Positions 1-14,049 of a stretch of 64,000 nt of DNA are shown here, in pieces (the stretch's first letter is position 1; every line of letters begins with the position of its first letter). The translations under genes and the position numbers were made by a program. Below the pieces are notes generated by a model. It saw only the letters and a program-made list of their open reading frames with translations, searched no databases and was not told where the DNA came from. Source of the DNA: Bugulina stolonifera (Eukaryota > Bryozoa > Gymnolaemata > Cheilostomatida > Bugulidae); the NCBI GenBank assembly GCA_935421135.1, contig OW285197.1:10319223-10383222 (forward strand), written 5' to 3'.

Positions 1-2276
1 TTTCTTCTCTGTACCAATTTTGATTATCGCTGCAAACGGTTCTACCCAATACAGTGGCGGCTTCCCAGTCAGCATCTCTATGACAGTAGCGCCTACACTC
101 CTAAAATATTTACAAAGTGTGTGAGCCAATGGAATAGTTCTCTGATCACAAAGCGTTGCAAGGTTATTCAAAGGTGAAACCAACCAAAATGTCCGGGAAT
201 TTTACCTGTTCCAAAGATAGTGATGACCTAATTATCACTTTTAAGACAAGTTTAGAATAGAAACTACAATTAGAACTTAAATTAACTAGATTTAAACACA
301 AAAATGGGAATACAATTTAGAAAAATACACAAATAATTTGTTAATTTATTCACAGACTTTCTTGCACGCAGGTAACATTGGTAGAAAGTTTATTATTCAA
401 CTTAGAATTGTCTAAAATTGCACACCAACTAGACGAATCACGTTAGGAACTCTCAATTTAAATGAACGGAAGTTTGCTGTGAAACCGCTGATCATGCACT
501 GGAGTTAAATAATTTAACTTACCATACATCTGCCTTTCTACCATAGTCTGTTCCCATGATAACCTCAGGAGCCATCCAGTGATATGTTCCAACTTGGTTT
601 GTGTTACCAGTGCTTATGTTTTTCAAAGTTTGAATGCGTTTAGAGAGACCAAAATCTGCCAACTTTATATTTTCTTTCCCGTCACACAGCACATTCCGTC
701 CTAACAGTAAATTATATAGTGAACATGATGTCTGGTCTGCATCACATAACAATCAATAGATACTCACTCATGGGTAATTACCTGCACACGTAAAGATATT
801 GCAAGGATAAGAGACCAGAAGTTACGCTAGACTACCTTCTGTGGGGTCAGAAAGTTATAGTAAAAACGTTAATTTCTCTGTTGTAAAAATACTAAAACTA
901 CAATAATGGTAGCTTTGGTCCAAAGTGGAAGAATTAACACTGGGCAAACATTACTCCCAACTATTAACCCTAGGAAGGGTGGAGCCTTCACGGGTATTCC
1001 TTATGTACCAGGACAATTAGCGATTCTTTTCACATTTTTTTACATGTATATAACTACCTTTAACGTCACGGTGCAAGACTCAATTCTCGTGAAGGTAGGC
1101 AAGACCTTCCAGCATCTGTCTCGTGTACTTCCTGCTCCTTGATTCATCAAAAGCTCCGTTTTCTTTCAACATACCAGATAGACAACCACCTGCCATGAAT
1201 TCCATGTAGATACAGAAAGTATTTCCTTGCATATCTGATCGGAGATACTTGACTATTCGCTCATGATCTAGTCCCCCCATCAGTGTGACTTCATTCTGTG
1301 CTTCTTCCAGAGCCTGATAACGCAAGCAAATTGTATGAGTGACACCATTACCTCTTCCTGTTTTTTTAATGAAATTTATATAAAGATCTGTCACTTTATT
1401 TTAAATCTTACAGGGTAGCAGTTCTTTACAAATGTGTCATGATGTAGAACTTGATAACAAACTAATTCATTAAAACCGCAATTTTAGATTTTATACAGCT
1501 TACGTAAACATCAAAACCTTGCTGGGATTGCACATACAGGTACATATTGTACTGGCATCTTGTATACTAGTAGCAGTTGCCACTAACATCAGGCAGCACA
1601 GCACAAATTTTGTAGAGAACAGAAAAATATGATACAAAGTTACGCTAGCAAATCCTTTCAAGTTTACCTTGAATATTAAGGTCTAGTGCTTGATAGCTGT
1701 TACAGTACAATTTACAGCAGTTAAAAATCTGGGTAACACTGTCTCATCTCGATAGTGAATGATTCTTTGGAAATTATTATATTTCCTAATATTTATAACA
1801 GTGGTAACAGATTTCTGCTCCCATCCCAGTTTAACAACATACCCTCTGGACATCATTTGGCCCAAGGCTGATACGTTTCACAGCGATCCATTGGTCATTC
1901 TCCAACTTGAGCACAACTTCACCAAAGGATCCGTGTCCAAGAGGTTTCCCATCATACTGACCTGCAGTTATAGAGAGAAGGTCACAATATATATACATGT
2001 TATACTCCGTAAGCCGTAAGGTGTTTGTATAAGCCAACAGTAGTGCGTTAGGCCTCTCAAAGAAGTGGAAATAAGTAAGTACATGCGTATAAAAGTAGCG
2101 CCATTATTAACCAAATTAGCTACAAGACAACCACTAAACTGCAAAATAATATTATTTTATCAATATCATTCAAATTTTCTCTGAGACTCACAGAAGCCAC
2201 ACTTGTATTATATCTATACGACTAAATGTATAATAGTATTGGAAGTTCAAATGTTCTTACCATCTCGAGCCGCCAT
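1..2276 (-). CDS. MAP3K-like Ser/Thr protein kinase, 5' part, with an in-frame stop
   Basis: Five exons are visible on the minus strand: 2276-2261 (ATG, MAARD), 1961-1843, 1313-1058, 700-523 and 100 to beyond the left edge. All have GT/AG borders and the phases join. The joined reading carries the glycine loop LGHGSFGEV, the VAIK-equivalent lysine (IAVKRI), the catalytic loop LHRDVKG, ADFGLSKRI, and an activation-segment end GTYHWMAPEVIMG followed by KADVWSVGATVIEMLTGKPP. This is the layout of the STE11/MEKK2-3 kinase class, which phosphorylates MAP2Ks in the cytoplasm. The C-terminal lobe runs off the window. The codon immediately before VLHRD is TGA (1082-1080), where relatives have a sense codon. 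No alternative splice site in the exon removes it, so the gene is a recent pseudogene, a nonsense allele, or contains a base error. The kinase call is firm; the exact subfamily is inferred. Confidence 0.85.
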
Positions 2277-3327
2277 ACTTCAAACTAGTTGTATTGAAAA
2301 GTTAGTAGATTCTTGATTAGTAGTTAACTGCTTCCTTGTCTAGTTGTAAATGAAGAATACATACCTATAGTGTGCACTCCATTGACTAAGTATAAGTAAT
2401 CATTTCATAACTAAAACGAAACTACCAGATCAATGGTAATGGATAACTAGGAATTTTTTTATGTGTCACATTGATTTGCTATTGTTAGTGTTATCAACTG
2501 CCCATGTGATGAATATTTACGCAATCATTTAGTTGACTTAGTTTGAATGCCTACTAGTTGAATGTGTGTATAAGACTACTAACTCTACATAATTATACTA
2601 GATAATAATTTATCACAGAACATGCGATGCACATATCGCAATGTACAAAAATACGACTGGGTTAGTGTACAGAAATAGTAGCAATACATGTACAAGTACA
2701 GTGTAAAATAATATAACAGCTATCATTTGGAATTATCTACACTTTGAGTTAGGGGCAGTGTTGTACACAGGTTTCATAGACAGAGATTCTGGATTGAGGC
2801 TACTTATTTAAAGATCATGAGGCTATTTGTTTAAAGATATGGTTAAGCTTAAGCCAGATGTTTCATGACAAGGGATATTATGGAGTGCTTTATGTAACCA
2901 TGGAAAGTGAAAGGTACAAACCACCCAATAATACAATGTCCTCTAAACCAAAACCATAAATTACTCGTGTTGTGTTGAGATGACCTGAACTAATTTTATG
3001 CCAAAGTAGACCCTAACATAAGTTGGACAGATAGACCTACATTTATACATGTACATTTATGTAGATTACTAATGTAATAAAATGCGAATTAATGACAGAT
3101 ATTAAATCAGTACCTAGAATGTAAGAGCAGACAACTCATGAGAGCAACTGTATCCAGCCCTACTACACCAGGGAGACCATATGAAAATTCACACCGCGAA
3201 ACAGAAATTTGCTATCAATACATAAGTTTTTAGCAACAGAATGTACAACCAGAACTGTAGCTTAACCTCTATAGAAAATGTATATGTGCTGTGTGAGCAC
3301 CATTAGCTATAGTATTACATAAACCGC
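2277..3327. other. Intergenic, no gene seen
   Basis: AT-rich spacer between the kinase start and the 47-bp satellite behind gene A. I see no convincing exon, RNA gene or transposon end here. The kinase promoter should lie just above 2276, but no clear TATA box is visible. Confidence 0.5.
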
Positions 3328-3882
3328 ATGGTATTGGATTATAGAACAAATGATATTGGACTATAGAACTAATAGTATTGGACTATGAACAAATGATATT
3401 GAACTATAGAACGTATGGCATCGTACTATAGAACGTAATATGGTATTGAACTATAGAACGTATGGCATCGTACTATAGAACGTAATATGGTATTGAACTA
3501 TAGAACGTATGGCATCGTACTATAGAATGTAATATGGTATTGAACTATAGAACGTATGGCATCGTACTATAGAATGTAATATGATATTGAACTATAGAAC
3601 GTATGGCATCGTACTATAGAATGTAATATGATATTGAACTATAGAACGTATGGCATCGTACTATAGAATGTAATATGGTATTGAACTATAGAACGTATGG
3701 TATCGTACTATAGAATGTAATATGGTATTGAACTATAGAACGTATGGCATCGTACTATAGAATGTAATATGGTATTGAACTATAGAACGTATGGTATCGT
3801 ACTATAGAATGTAATATGGTATTGAACTATAGAACGTATGGCATCGTACTATAGAATGTAATATGGTATTGAACTATTTAGA
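3328..3882. repeat. 47-bp minisatellite next to the gene A stop codon
   Basis: About ten head-to-tail copies of a 47-bp unit made of two related halves (GAACTATAGAACGTATGGCA and TCGTACTATAGAATGTAATA-type). The first copies (3328-3411) are degenerate and the later ones nearly identical. The array stops about 10 bases from the stop codon of gene A (3895-3893), so it probably forms the 3' UTR or the polyadenylation region of that gene. Confidence 0.9.
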
Positions 3883-3892
3883 CTGCGTGTGG

Positions 3893-6800
3893 TCATGGTA
3901 ATTCTTTTCCTTCAAATGCTTTTTCATCTGAAGTAACTTTTGTCAATTTCTCTTTCCCTTCATTCTTTGGTATGTGCCTATTTGTCCTTGAACTCTGGGA
4001 CAGATAAACTCTCACCAGATGAGCAAACGGCAACTCAAATAGCACTGAGAAGATGAATCCAACGGCAGAGGAAACAGCTATACACAGGTAGACCTCTCCG
4101 TACTACAATAAAAAATGTATGCGTTTAAATATTTGTCTCACTGTTTGGCTCATTGGCTTTGATCCAAGTTAATACTCTTTATGGGGAGACAACTTCTCAT
4201 TACAGATAAACTGAAGTGGGGCTAATATGGGGTGAGGACGTATATAATTGTGACCCCTGCTATCAGAATCACACATCGGGAGGGCCAAACATTATTTGTA
4301 AAGTTACACTTAGACGGGCTTATGAACTAATTTTTGATAACACTGATAATTTATTTTCTTTATTGTGGGTGTTTTTACTTAAGCATAAAATATAGGAAAA
4401 AAAATGCTGATTGATGAAGGCCTTGCTGCAATTTTATGGACCTCTCGATGTCTGATTCCGGCAGAAGGGGTCACATATCTTATAGCACTTTGAGGACAGC
4501 TAAACTGTCAGAGTAGCAAACGAAGTTAGAGAATGAACAGCTACTTACCAGACTGTAAAGTGTCAAGGTGGGGACATAACGTCTTCCATATACCATCATC
4601 TGTGAAACTGGCTCGTGTACAAGAAATGTGCAATATGTAATGTTACTAAGTGTTATAAATAGTCTACAGGAGAGGAAACGGTTGATCCAACCTGCAACAA
4701 AGATTATTTTTGCCTAAATAATACGCAGATGTACATTGTATATTTTTGTTGTTATTACATGTAGACGTCACTACACCTATGTGTAGACGTGACTACACGC
4801 ATGCAGATGGCTGGAACTTAGGCTAAAAAGAGATTCCTAGAGCAGATCCAGTGCAAAAAAGTTTATATAAAGCAGAGAAGTGTCTATATTGGAGTCCAAG
4901 TAGAAACTAATTAACATAGCTAAGTGACTTCCGGTTACTTCCTTTAAGAGGCCGACCAAGGGTCGGTCCTATACAAAATTATACATAATTCCAAATACAC
5001 TTATTAATGCAGCTGAGAATCGTGCTAAATTATAGTAGGCATTGGAAAAATATAATCAATTAATTAATTAATTTCATGAAAATTGAGTTTTGGTAGTGAG
5101 AGCATAAATAATGCATTTGTTACTTGCTAGTACCACATAAAAATCAGTGTGAGTATGTACAAGTACATTGCACATTGTATGTAGAAAAGCGATAATTTTG
5201 TTAATTATCTTCTCATGAAAAATTGTACAAATTTAGAGTTGTCCTTCCATTGTCACCGAAATGTTAAATTCGACCGACAAGACAAGCCACTTGCATGTAT
5301 CATTGACTGAGGGACAATGTGACTGCTCTTCAACCTAATGGTGTAAAAGTATACCAGGGAGGAGGTGCCTTCGGGTCTCAAGTTATGTTTTATTATTAGT
5401 GTTATAACTCTCCTATAATTGACAAATGCTTAAGAGATTGGAGTTGTCTTTCTTCAATAATTTCTTTTCCAAATCGAACCCTGACTAAAACTCAAAATGT
5501 CTAGACATATCTACATTACTGTAGTCTGCATCACCATTACATGATAATATTGTGACTACTTACCCCCAGAACCCAGACTACAAGATATGACAACACAGCT
5601 GATGCCGACAGACCAGGCCACGCCACTAAATGTGTTATACATGTTCGACTCAAACAACGTTCCTATTCGCTGACCCGAGGTGACAGGAAATGGGCCAAAG
5701 ACTATGGAAATGCATAGCACAGCAGCCGTACACCACAACAGCATATTTGCTACCTAAAAAACACAGCTTTCAATATTTACTATGAAAGAATAAGTCTTGT
5801 TGGTTGATATACAAGAGTCATGCCCAGGAAGTAGGGGTGGATAATGCTGGTAGGGGTGAGTGAATAGTACTGCTAGAGATGGATAGTGCTGCTAGGGGTG
5901 GACAGCACTGCTAGGGGTGTATAGTACCGCTAGGGGTGGACAGTGCTGTGAAGGGTGGATAGAAGGGTGGATATGGTCGTAACTGGTAACTGCCAAACGT
6001 GAAAAGTACAGCTAGGGGTGATTAGTAATGCTAGTAATGCTAGTGAAGTGAACCATTACTATTACTAAAATTGTGAGGGAAAACTGTTTATTCATAGATC
6101 GCTTAGTACAACTGTTTTAAAAAAAACCTGATAAATGGAAGGTGATATGTAGTTATTAAGTGGGAAATACAGCCATTATTTTTTGATGCTATAAGCGTGA
6201 AATATTGGCAAAGCTAACGGAGAAAATATAAATTTAATGTTGCATAAAACTTTCGTTCAATTTGTAACACTCTGGTCATACAGCTGCAAGTTGGAAATGG
6301 TTTCATGATTATTAATATTGTTTGTGAGTGTTTTATTATTCTGCTAAATAGCAGGAGACTTTGATAGATTTATACTGTAATCAACAATAGTTTGGATTTT
6401 CGCTATCACCCCTCAAAAGTCCCTACGACATTCGTAATTCAAAAGCGGCTATTATATCTCATTATTCAATATAATTGTGTTCATACCTTAGGAATTGTCT
6501 TCTCATGCTGTTTGAGCCTAAATATAATATATCCTGTGAGTATTCCAACCCCATAAGATTTGTACCTTTGCCAGGGGACAAAATAATAACTAAATTCCTC
6601 AGCACCAGGGGAAGACTCACTGCAGAATAAAATACCTAGAAATGCATCATGTTTGTAACACAAATGACGTTGCATGGCCCAGTTCCCAACTATTTACAGT
6701 AGCGGTCATCTAGCAGTAGCATTCCGTTCTTAGTAAAGAATTTGACCAAGACTGTACACGTTCCAACAACATATCGAGCGTACCGGAACCATTTATCGGC

Positions 6801-9800
6801 TCTGAGATTAATTTGATTCTATTAGTGTTCAACTGATGTCAAGGTCAACAGGGTCAAACTACCGATATCTAAATGAGTCTTAAAACACTTACTTTATAGA
6901 GTTATATAATAATATACATGTACTTACAAAGCGAATTCAGCTAGATTAAAGTTTACGAAATAGAACCGTTGAGAATTTGAGAGTATGAATGACATCAGCG
7001 TACTGGCTAGTATCGTCGTTATACAGAACTTTAGTCCCCTACTCTCAAATCTAAAACGGAAAAAAAAACAAAGAATTCTGAATAACAGCCAAGTCATCAG
7101 CTTGGTGCATTTATATTTTTTGGCAACATAATAATATATTGAGAGAGAGATAGATAGCATGGTGGAGGCCCTCTCTCAGCCTCAAATACAAATACAAGTC
7201 TTTTCAGATCTCTGTCTTTCTCATTTGAAACAAAAATAAATAAAAGCACAAAATGTGAGTAACACACATGTATGACAATTGGCTGGTCAGAAAGTCATCA
7301 TTATTATTCTAGCAAATATTTATTTGCCCAGCTTAAATTATAATCACCACATTATTATTTTAATGCAACTACTTTATGAATGTGGACTTACTGGTGAAGT
7401 GCATAAACAACAAATGGAGCAAAGAGTGCAAACTGCATTTCATTGGATAGATACCATCCCCACGGAGAACACTAAAATTAAAGAAAAATTCGTTGTTACC
7501 ATCATTATACAGTTAGCAAAGTCACAAACAGATACATGTATATTACAATTGTGATTTTTTGCAAGGGATTTTGAGTGTACTTGTTGTGCATGACTGTACT
7601 GTTGTGGAGCATGTACATATGTCTCAAATTGACCACCTGGTACATCAACATTGACCTTGACTTACATGTAACACCTCTCTATGGAAAAAAAAATTCTGGG
7701 TAGAATCAAACCCAAAAGGTACATACATAATTGCTCATGCTTTAAACTGCTGTCCTGTACATGTGATCCATGACTTTATATAAAATGAAGTGATCACATA
7801 ATTCAAACTCTGCCTAATTCAGACCAATTATGGTGGTCCCTCGGAGTTTGAATTAAGCAAGTTCATTAAACTCCAACTTACGTGACCTGTGTCCATCTTG
7901 AAGTTGTTAATATAGAGCATGTTATAGTACCAAGTATATGAGCATGTAGACTGGTAAGTGTCGCAGTCCAGCCAGAAAGGTCCATTGTACAAGTAACAGA
8001 CAAGCTTCCAGTTAATTATAATCAAGAACACATAGGCAGGAGTCAACCTGAAAATATAGAGCATAGACGTAGCTGACACAGATTTTAATGTAGAAAGACG
8101 CAGAAATAAAGGACAAGGTACTTAGCAATTTACTTCATAGACTCGTACATGTGCACAGCGAATACACAGCGATGTGGTTCTACATGTATATGAATGAGTG
8201 GTGTACAGAACAGGTTCAGAGAAAGACTGATTTGAAGCAATCTGGTGCCTGCTGCTTCCTAAAGGTAGAGGAAACTACAGTGACACAGAAACTGTTAAAG
8301 GTGATTCCCTTTCCTAAAGGACTTTGACCCTAGACTTAGAGGTAGGTAGATCAACATTCTAATCACTATGTCATGGAAACCAAAGTGCTATTGGCCATTT
8401 GGAAATTGTCCTCTCTCAATCAGTTTTCTTCTACTTTTTGTAAGATACAAGTAGAAGAAAACATATTGAGAAAGGACAACTTCTAATTATTATCAGTGAT
8501 CTATGAGTACCTATGCCATGACAGCTTCAAAAACTACCCAGCCCTATCAAGTTGGGCAATGTGCCTTAGCAACAGACAGTTCAGCATCTTTATAAAATTG
8601 CATTGTAGTTTAAATGGTAAGTTTTGCGTGGTATAAATGCACACCCCATGTACTATATTTGCCTTCTCTCACCTCAGATATCTGTGCAGATATGATGAAG
8701 GAAGACTCCTTAGAAATTCATCTACATTTAAATGTTTCTTTTGGTATTGCTTTAGCAGAGTGTGGGCAGCTAATATTCCACTGAGTGTGAAGAAACTGTT
8801 TACAGCTATGTGTGCCTTCAGAGTTGGTGACAACAATATACTCTTGTGGAAGTTTGGTACAAAACTTGGGTTGGCTGAAATTGGGATAATATCAGAATGA
8901 AGTTGACTGTAATACTGGTTGGGGCGGTTGTAGAGGTTGTGGTGGTTATGTTTGAGGTGGTTGAGGTGGTGGTTAAGGACGTTATCTTGGGGTGATTTTA
9001 TAAGACAAATTAACCAATTGAAAGTTGCCCTTGGGCCTTGACTGAGTTAATGTAATAAACGACTATCTCACATACACTATTATAGTTCTGTGATATATAA
9101 ATAACAATATCATGTCTAAGAATTTTACAATGAGACAGCACACAGAGGTTTACATGTCTTCCAATCTGAACACTTATCAGCTGCAGTCGCTTTGATAATT
9201 AGGATCATAACTGATAATGCACGATATATCACTCATGATTTTTATTGGACAGTGAATAACCGAAATATTATTTTGAGTTGTTCTATTTAGTACTGTTTTA
9301 CACAAAACTTTTCGTCAAAATTGAGGTATAGTTACGATTCAATGGTAAATAATTAATTTAATTTCATTAGAAATGAAAATAAGTTGCAGATACTCACTAA
9401 TGGGAGCTGAATACATAATTCTTGCTCCTATGTGGTTTAACGCCACCCAAGTGAAAGAGAAAACTTTCATTCCGTGAAGACAGGTGATGGAATCTGGTGG
9501 TTGGTTGGTCTGGAGTTTAGCTCTGATATTTGAGTACAAGGAGAATGCTAATAGAGGTCTTTTAACGTGTCCAGCTGTAAGTATTTTAATCCAGTTACAA
9601 GAATAAAAACTATTTATGAAGATTATCACAGAATGCAAGCACATAGTTATCACTTGAAGAGATTCTCCATTTTATGAGGGTTTTCGAATCAGAGTTGGTA
9701 ATCCGACATCCCCCTGTGTAGGTAATGCGACTTGCCATGTATGTACAGAAAATCATTCCAGTCAAGTACATGTACATGTATTACTACAAAGACTGCATAT

Positions 9801-12579
9801 CTTGATGTCAGAGAAGCAAAAAGTTTCTTGGCTTCCAAACATATATCCTCACCTCAACTTATATGTTGCAGAAGTAAACAACAAACCTGCTGAGTAGGAT
9901 TGATCTCCTCGTGCTAACCACTTACTCTTGAGATCGTGGAAGGTAGCTACGATACTGATGACGACTACTGCCAGAGGGAGGCTTCTGTGTAAATTAATAA
10001 AAAACCTAACTATAAGTGAATAAACCGAAAGTACCCAATTTCACTCAAGTTGAACTGGCATAGCTTTTCATCACACTGACAATTTACCTTTGCACTAACT
10101 ACCTTATTACTCAGCCTGTTACAAGTAAGTTACACTACAAATTGTAAAAGCACATTGATTGAGATATGTTGGGGAAATTGGCAATTTTATTTCTTATGTG
10201 ATGTTGTTTTATACAAAGAACTTCAAGTTTTCAATTGAGCTGTCAAGGAAGTGATTTCACATTAATGAAAATACTCAACCCTATAGGGGTTTGAGTTTGG
10301 AGCACAATAGTAAGAACACATTTCTACTACAATACATCTGTGAGCAATAGATGTGCACTGAGCCAACTTTGCATGAGTCCCTTATATAATATATACATAT
10401 TTACATCTGTATATTATATTATTTACATCAAATATATAGTAATACATACACATCCAAATAACAACTAAGAGGTAAATATTTATATTACTCTTTCATGTAA
10501 AACTAAAGAGACTATGTAGGTCTACTTACAAAAGTATGAGATTAGTAAGGGGAAAGGGGTGATTTGTTTCTCTACATTTAGAAGTAGCTGTTAGAGCAAT
10601 CTGAGGGTTGAGTTTAGATTCATTGTAAATGTTGATGACATCATCCGTCTGGCAAGAAGTTGGAACGCATGACGCTATGCTTACTGCATGGCTGTCTCTA
10701 ACAGTCTAGGAGAAGAGAATACAGTCACATTACAAGCTGATACTCAATAGGAAATGCAACGCAAAGTTTATTTTGGTGTCATATCAAAAACTTTTGATAT
10801 TTAGCTTGCATAAAACATGAAGGCTCCCTTCCCCTTCCCCCCTCTGCGTCTACTTCCAGCAATCTAGGGTACAAAGTACCATTACCATCTCCTTCAGTGT
10901 TCTCTATGCCTACTCACATTTGTTTACTAGTCAAGCAGTAGCACAGTTGTTAGTAAAAAAGCTAGCTTATAGTACTGCGCTAGTGGTCAGCTGTTAAGGT
11001 CAGTGGTCAGCTGTTAAGATCGATGCCCATACAAAAAGCACCCAATGTCCCTTCCCAGAATCCACTACATGTACAAAAGTACAGTATAAAGCACAACTGC
11101 TATAATGGGATTATGTAATCTTTTAACTCACAAATTCAGTTAAGCAGTACCGACTTTTGAATGTAGTTTTATCATCTGTGATAGTCTGTATACTTTGACA
11201 GCTGTCGAAATCTCCAAGATGAAATTGATGTTCGGAGGTTAAATCCTTGTTAGGTTTGCCCCATGAGTTGAATGCTATAACAGCAAAACAAAGTCTTTTC
11301 ACACATCGCCAACATCTGACCCATTCAGCAAGAAGACGACCTGTTACTGGAAATTTAGTTGCAACAAGTTGATCTGCGCTTTGAAATTCATTCAAAATTC
11401 TACCTCTTCACCTTCAAAGCGGAACTCTATTACTGGTGGGTCAATACAGCTAGATAGAGATCTGTTTCTATGGTAACCATTTCATCACAGATCAACATGG
11501 TGACCTGGGGTCGTATAACTGAAAGAGGTGGATGATATCTTCTGCCATGGTGTATATTATACACTTGTGCCTCACACATGAATTAAAATACATTGAATAG
11601 CTAAATTTCCGCATAAACATCTACCTTTCCGCACCCAGCTACTCGTGCCGTCATCTCTCAACATTCGTCGCAGATGGTCATAGCAAAGCGAAGATATGTT
11701 AGTGTTAGCTGGAATGTTTCTCAAGAGTGCTTGCGGTTTTGTAGCTAGTAAATCAAACAGACTCTGGTCTTGGTCTCCCACGACTGTAAAACATTAATAA
11801 AACTGGTTACCATTATCGCTATAATCTCCCATTATTAGGAGAATGTGGATAACTCCATTGTGTACTATGTACTACCGTTGTGGCTAAAGCACATGGCCAT
11901 GGTGGCAGTGTATTGACTGTTAGATGCAGCAGTAAAGAAATTAGAATAGCTTTAGTTCCTTTTTGGTGGTTGGAGTTTAGGGTATGGGTGGTCAACCAAT
12001 AAAATAATTATAGAGAATGCAACTTCTCCTGCTTTAGTTTTGGCAAATAACAAAGGCTATCTCAAATTTCTCCACTTCCGTACCTAATTCTGCATTAAAA
12101 GCTCTTTGAGGATTACCGATCAGTCAACATTTGATGCAGTAGGTGGTAGCAAAGACTAGTGAAAAGTGTTTTTGCAACCTTTTTAGTTAATATATCGTTT
12201 TCGCTTCAGATAATAAAAGTGCTCATTGGGAACGACTAAGTCATTTCACTAAGTTCGGGGAATAGCTTGCTTGTGTCGAGCTGCTATCTTAATATAAAAT
12301 AAACCAACAGCGCATGGAGTCCATTCAGAAGACACTTGGATGCCTTTCGTGGGACAAAAAACAAGCACTGTTTATCATATGCAATTACTTGCATTATACT
12401 AGTGTATTACCTACCCTAGCTGTGTAAGTGAGAAGAATGCACGACATATCTACCAATTAATACAAAATTAAAAGAGAGAAATAATTGCACACAATATACT
12501 AACCATTTATAGCGCGGCCTGCTCCTCCCACATTTCTAAGACTGCACATCCACACGGTGACCAGCAGAAAGTAGTTCAT
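3893..12579 (-). CDS. NRF-6-like acyltransferase-3 membrane protein, paralogue A
   Basis: Fourteen exons: 12579-12504, 11783-11625, 11274-11132, 10705-10530, 9984-9926, 9574-9398, 8874-8673, 8047-7882, 7471-7392, 7050-6928, 6619-6487, 5753-5564, 4691-4549, 4102-3893. Their 2037 nt form one open frame of 678 aa plus stop. Residues 1-20 are a signal peptide (MNYFLLVTVWMCS). Exons 2-4 form the extracellular NRF domain with paired cysteines (SSLCYDHL, DFDSCQSI, SRYC, ASCVPTSC). From exon 5 on comes the multi-pass acyltransferase-3 domain with the hallmark NSFFTLSG in exon 7, then VPWQRYKSYGVGILTGYI, FSGVAWSVGISC, LSNITYCTFLVHEP and the family C-terminus FELPFAHL. C. elegans nrf-6/ndg-4 act in lipid and drug uptake; the substrate here is unknown. 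Exon 11 starts at the CTGCAG acceptor because only that restores the frame. An acceptor just upstream of the ATG implies a 5' UTR intron. Confidence 0.93.
5831..6045. repeat. Degenerate minisatellite in an intron of gene A
   Basis: Roughly 20-24-bp units around GCTAGGGGTGGATAGTGCTG repeat with variation, in the intron between exons 12 and 11 of gene A. No coding potential is seen. Confidence 0.7.
8372..8520. mobile_element. Hairpin MITE, diverged copy
   Basis: An imperfect palindrome bounded by CATGG and CCATG. Its arms contain GAAATTGTCCTCTCTCAAT and the reverse complement ATTGAGAAAGGACAACTTCT. It is a diverged relative of the copy at 51167-51308, which has perfect flanking duplications. 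It lies in the intron between exons 8 and 7 of gene A. No target duplication can be recognised for this copy. Confidence 0.6.
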
Positions 12580-14041
12580 GACTTCCACTTTCCTACAAAA
12601 TAAAGGCGTTGAATTACTATGGTAATCCAGTGTAGACTAACATACATTGTACATGTACAATCTGGATACTAGACCAGCATGCCTATGGTCAATTTCATAC
12701 AGTGACTGGGGATGTTAAATATTAATTTTCGTACAACACTACAAAAGGTATGCTACCGAGAAGGTCTAGAGAGAAATATTGGGAAAGTATTACAGAAGAT
12801 TTCTTTCAAGTTATGGGTCATGGTATTTTTGGAGTCATCTTACTACAGCACCAATTTTATAAATAACGAGTACCTAGATAGGATGTAGGGTATTGTCATA
12901 AAATTACCGTAATAGGAAGTCGCCTGCTCTTGTGATGCTTTAGTAGATTAGAAGATGACTCTTATCTATGCAGTTCCTGTTTCCTGTGATCTCTCCCAAA
13001 TTTGAATAGAACTTGTTTCTCTAAATCTGCTGATCAATCTACCACATCCGCCCTCTTAGCCTGCAAATAACATAACGCAATGTATAGAATCTGTCATGAC
13101 AAAATGTTACTGCATAAGAACAATTAATCTCACAGATGTGCTAAACCATGATAAGTATATAAATATTATTATGTAACCTGATAACCAAATGAGTTGGGCT
13201 GGCAAGATTCTGGGCCTTGCCCAGCTAGTGTAGCCTGTTATGTTATTGACATTACATTTACAGTCTTGAAGCCTATCTCCTTTATTACTGGTGAAACTAG
13301 AAATAAATTGTGGGTACATCCTTGCTGACTGTACACCCATTAAAAAGTAGGTACACGCTGTATGCTCCCGTGTACCCTCACTTCTAACTTTAGCTCATTA
13401 AGAAATCATCCCCACAAAACCCAAAGTTAGGTCTACAGTAACTAAAATGTACATTAAAGAGCCTGTAGTTGAGTAGAGAATGCCATTCAAGCTAATTTCA
13501 AAAGGATGCCTGTACTGGTATCAACGGTTTGCCAACGCAGTAGTAATCATTTGTAACTTTTTTATTGATTAACTAACTGGTGATCTGAAAAGTAGTTATG
13601 AAACATTACAATTTACAGTATTATTAAACTTTATACAAAGGTCATAAAGTGATAACTACTGTTGAACAATTACAAAAAAATCAAATTGATAACATAAAAC
13701 AAAAATTACTAATTACTGATAAAACTTACAAATATATCGCCTCGTGAATAACATAGTTGTGTATGGATCGTATGGATAGTTAGCAGTATTGCCTGGTGCT
13801 CTAAAATTAACAATTTGTTGATAAACTGATATACAGTACATGTATTTAGTAGCCGACATACAAGGAAACAAAACTATAAACTGGGATGATAATAATATTA
13901 TAGGAGAAAAGAGGCAGCAACAAACAGTAAATTTTAATGTAGGTGACTTACATGTACCTAATAATTACTCTTTGGCTTAACTAAGTAAGATGTAGTGAAG
14001 ATATAGTACGTATAAATTTCAGCTCACTACATGTTGACAAA
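12580..14041. other. Upstream region of gene A, one weak exon candidate
   Basis: No transposon end or long frame is seen. At 13800-13730 (minus) a 71-nt stretch is bounded by TTTTAG and GTAAGT and is open in two frames. It could be a 5' UTR exon of gene A, because gene A has an acceptor right before its ATG exon. The evidence is only the splice consensus. Confidence 0.3.
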
Positions 14042-14049
14042 TCATAGAC

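Noticed and set aside
9339..9653. 104-codon minus frame as a separate gene
   Set aside because: Only 9574-9398 is exonic (exon 6 of gene A); the rest is intron read-through.
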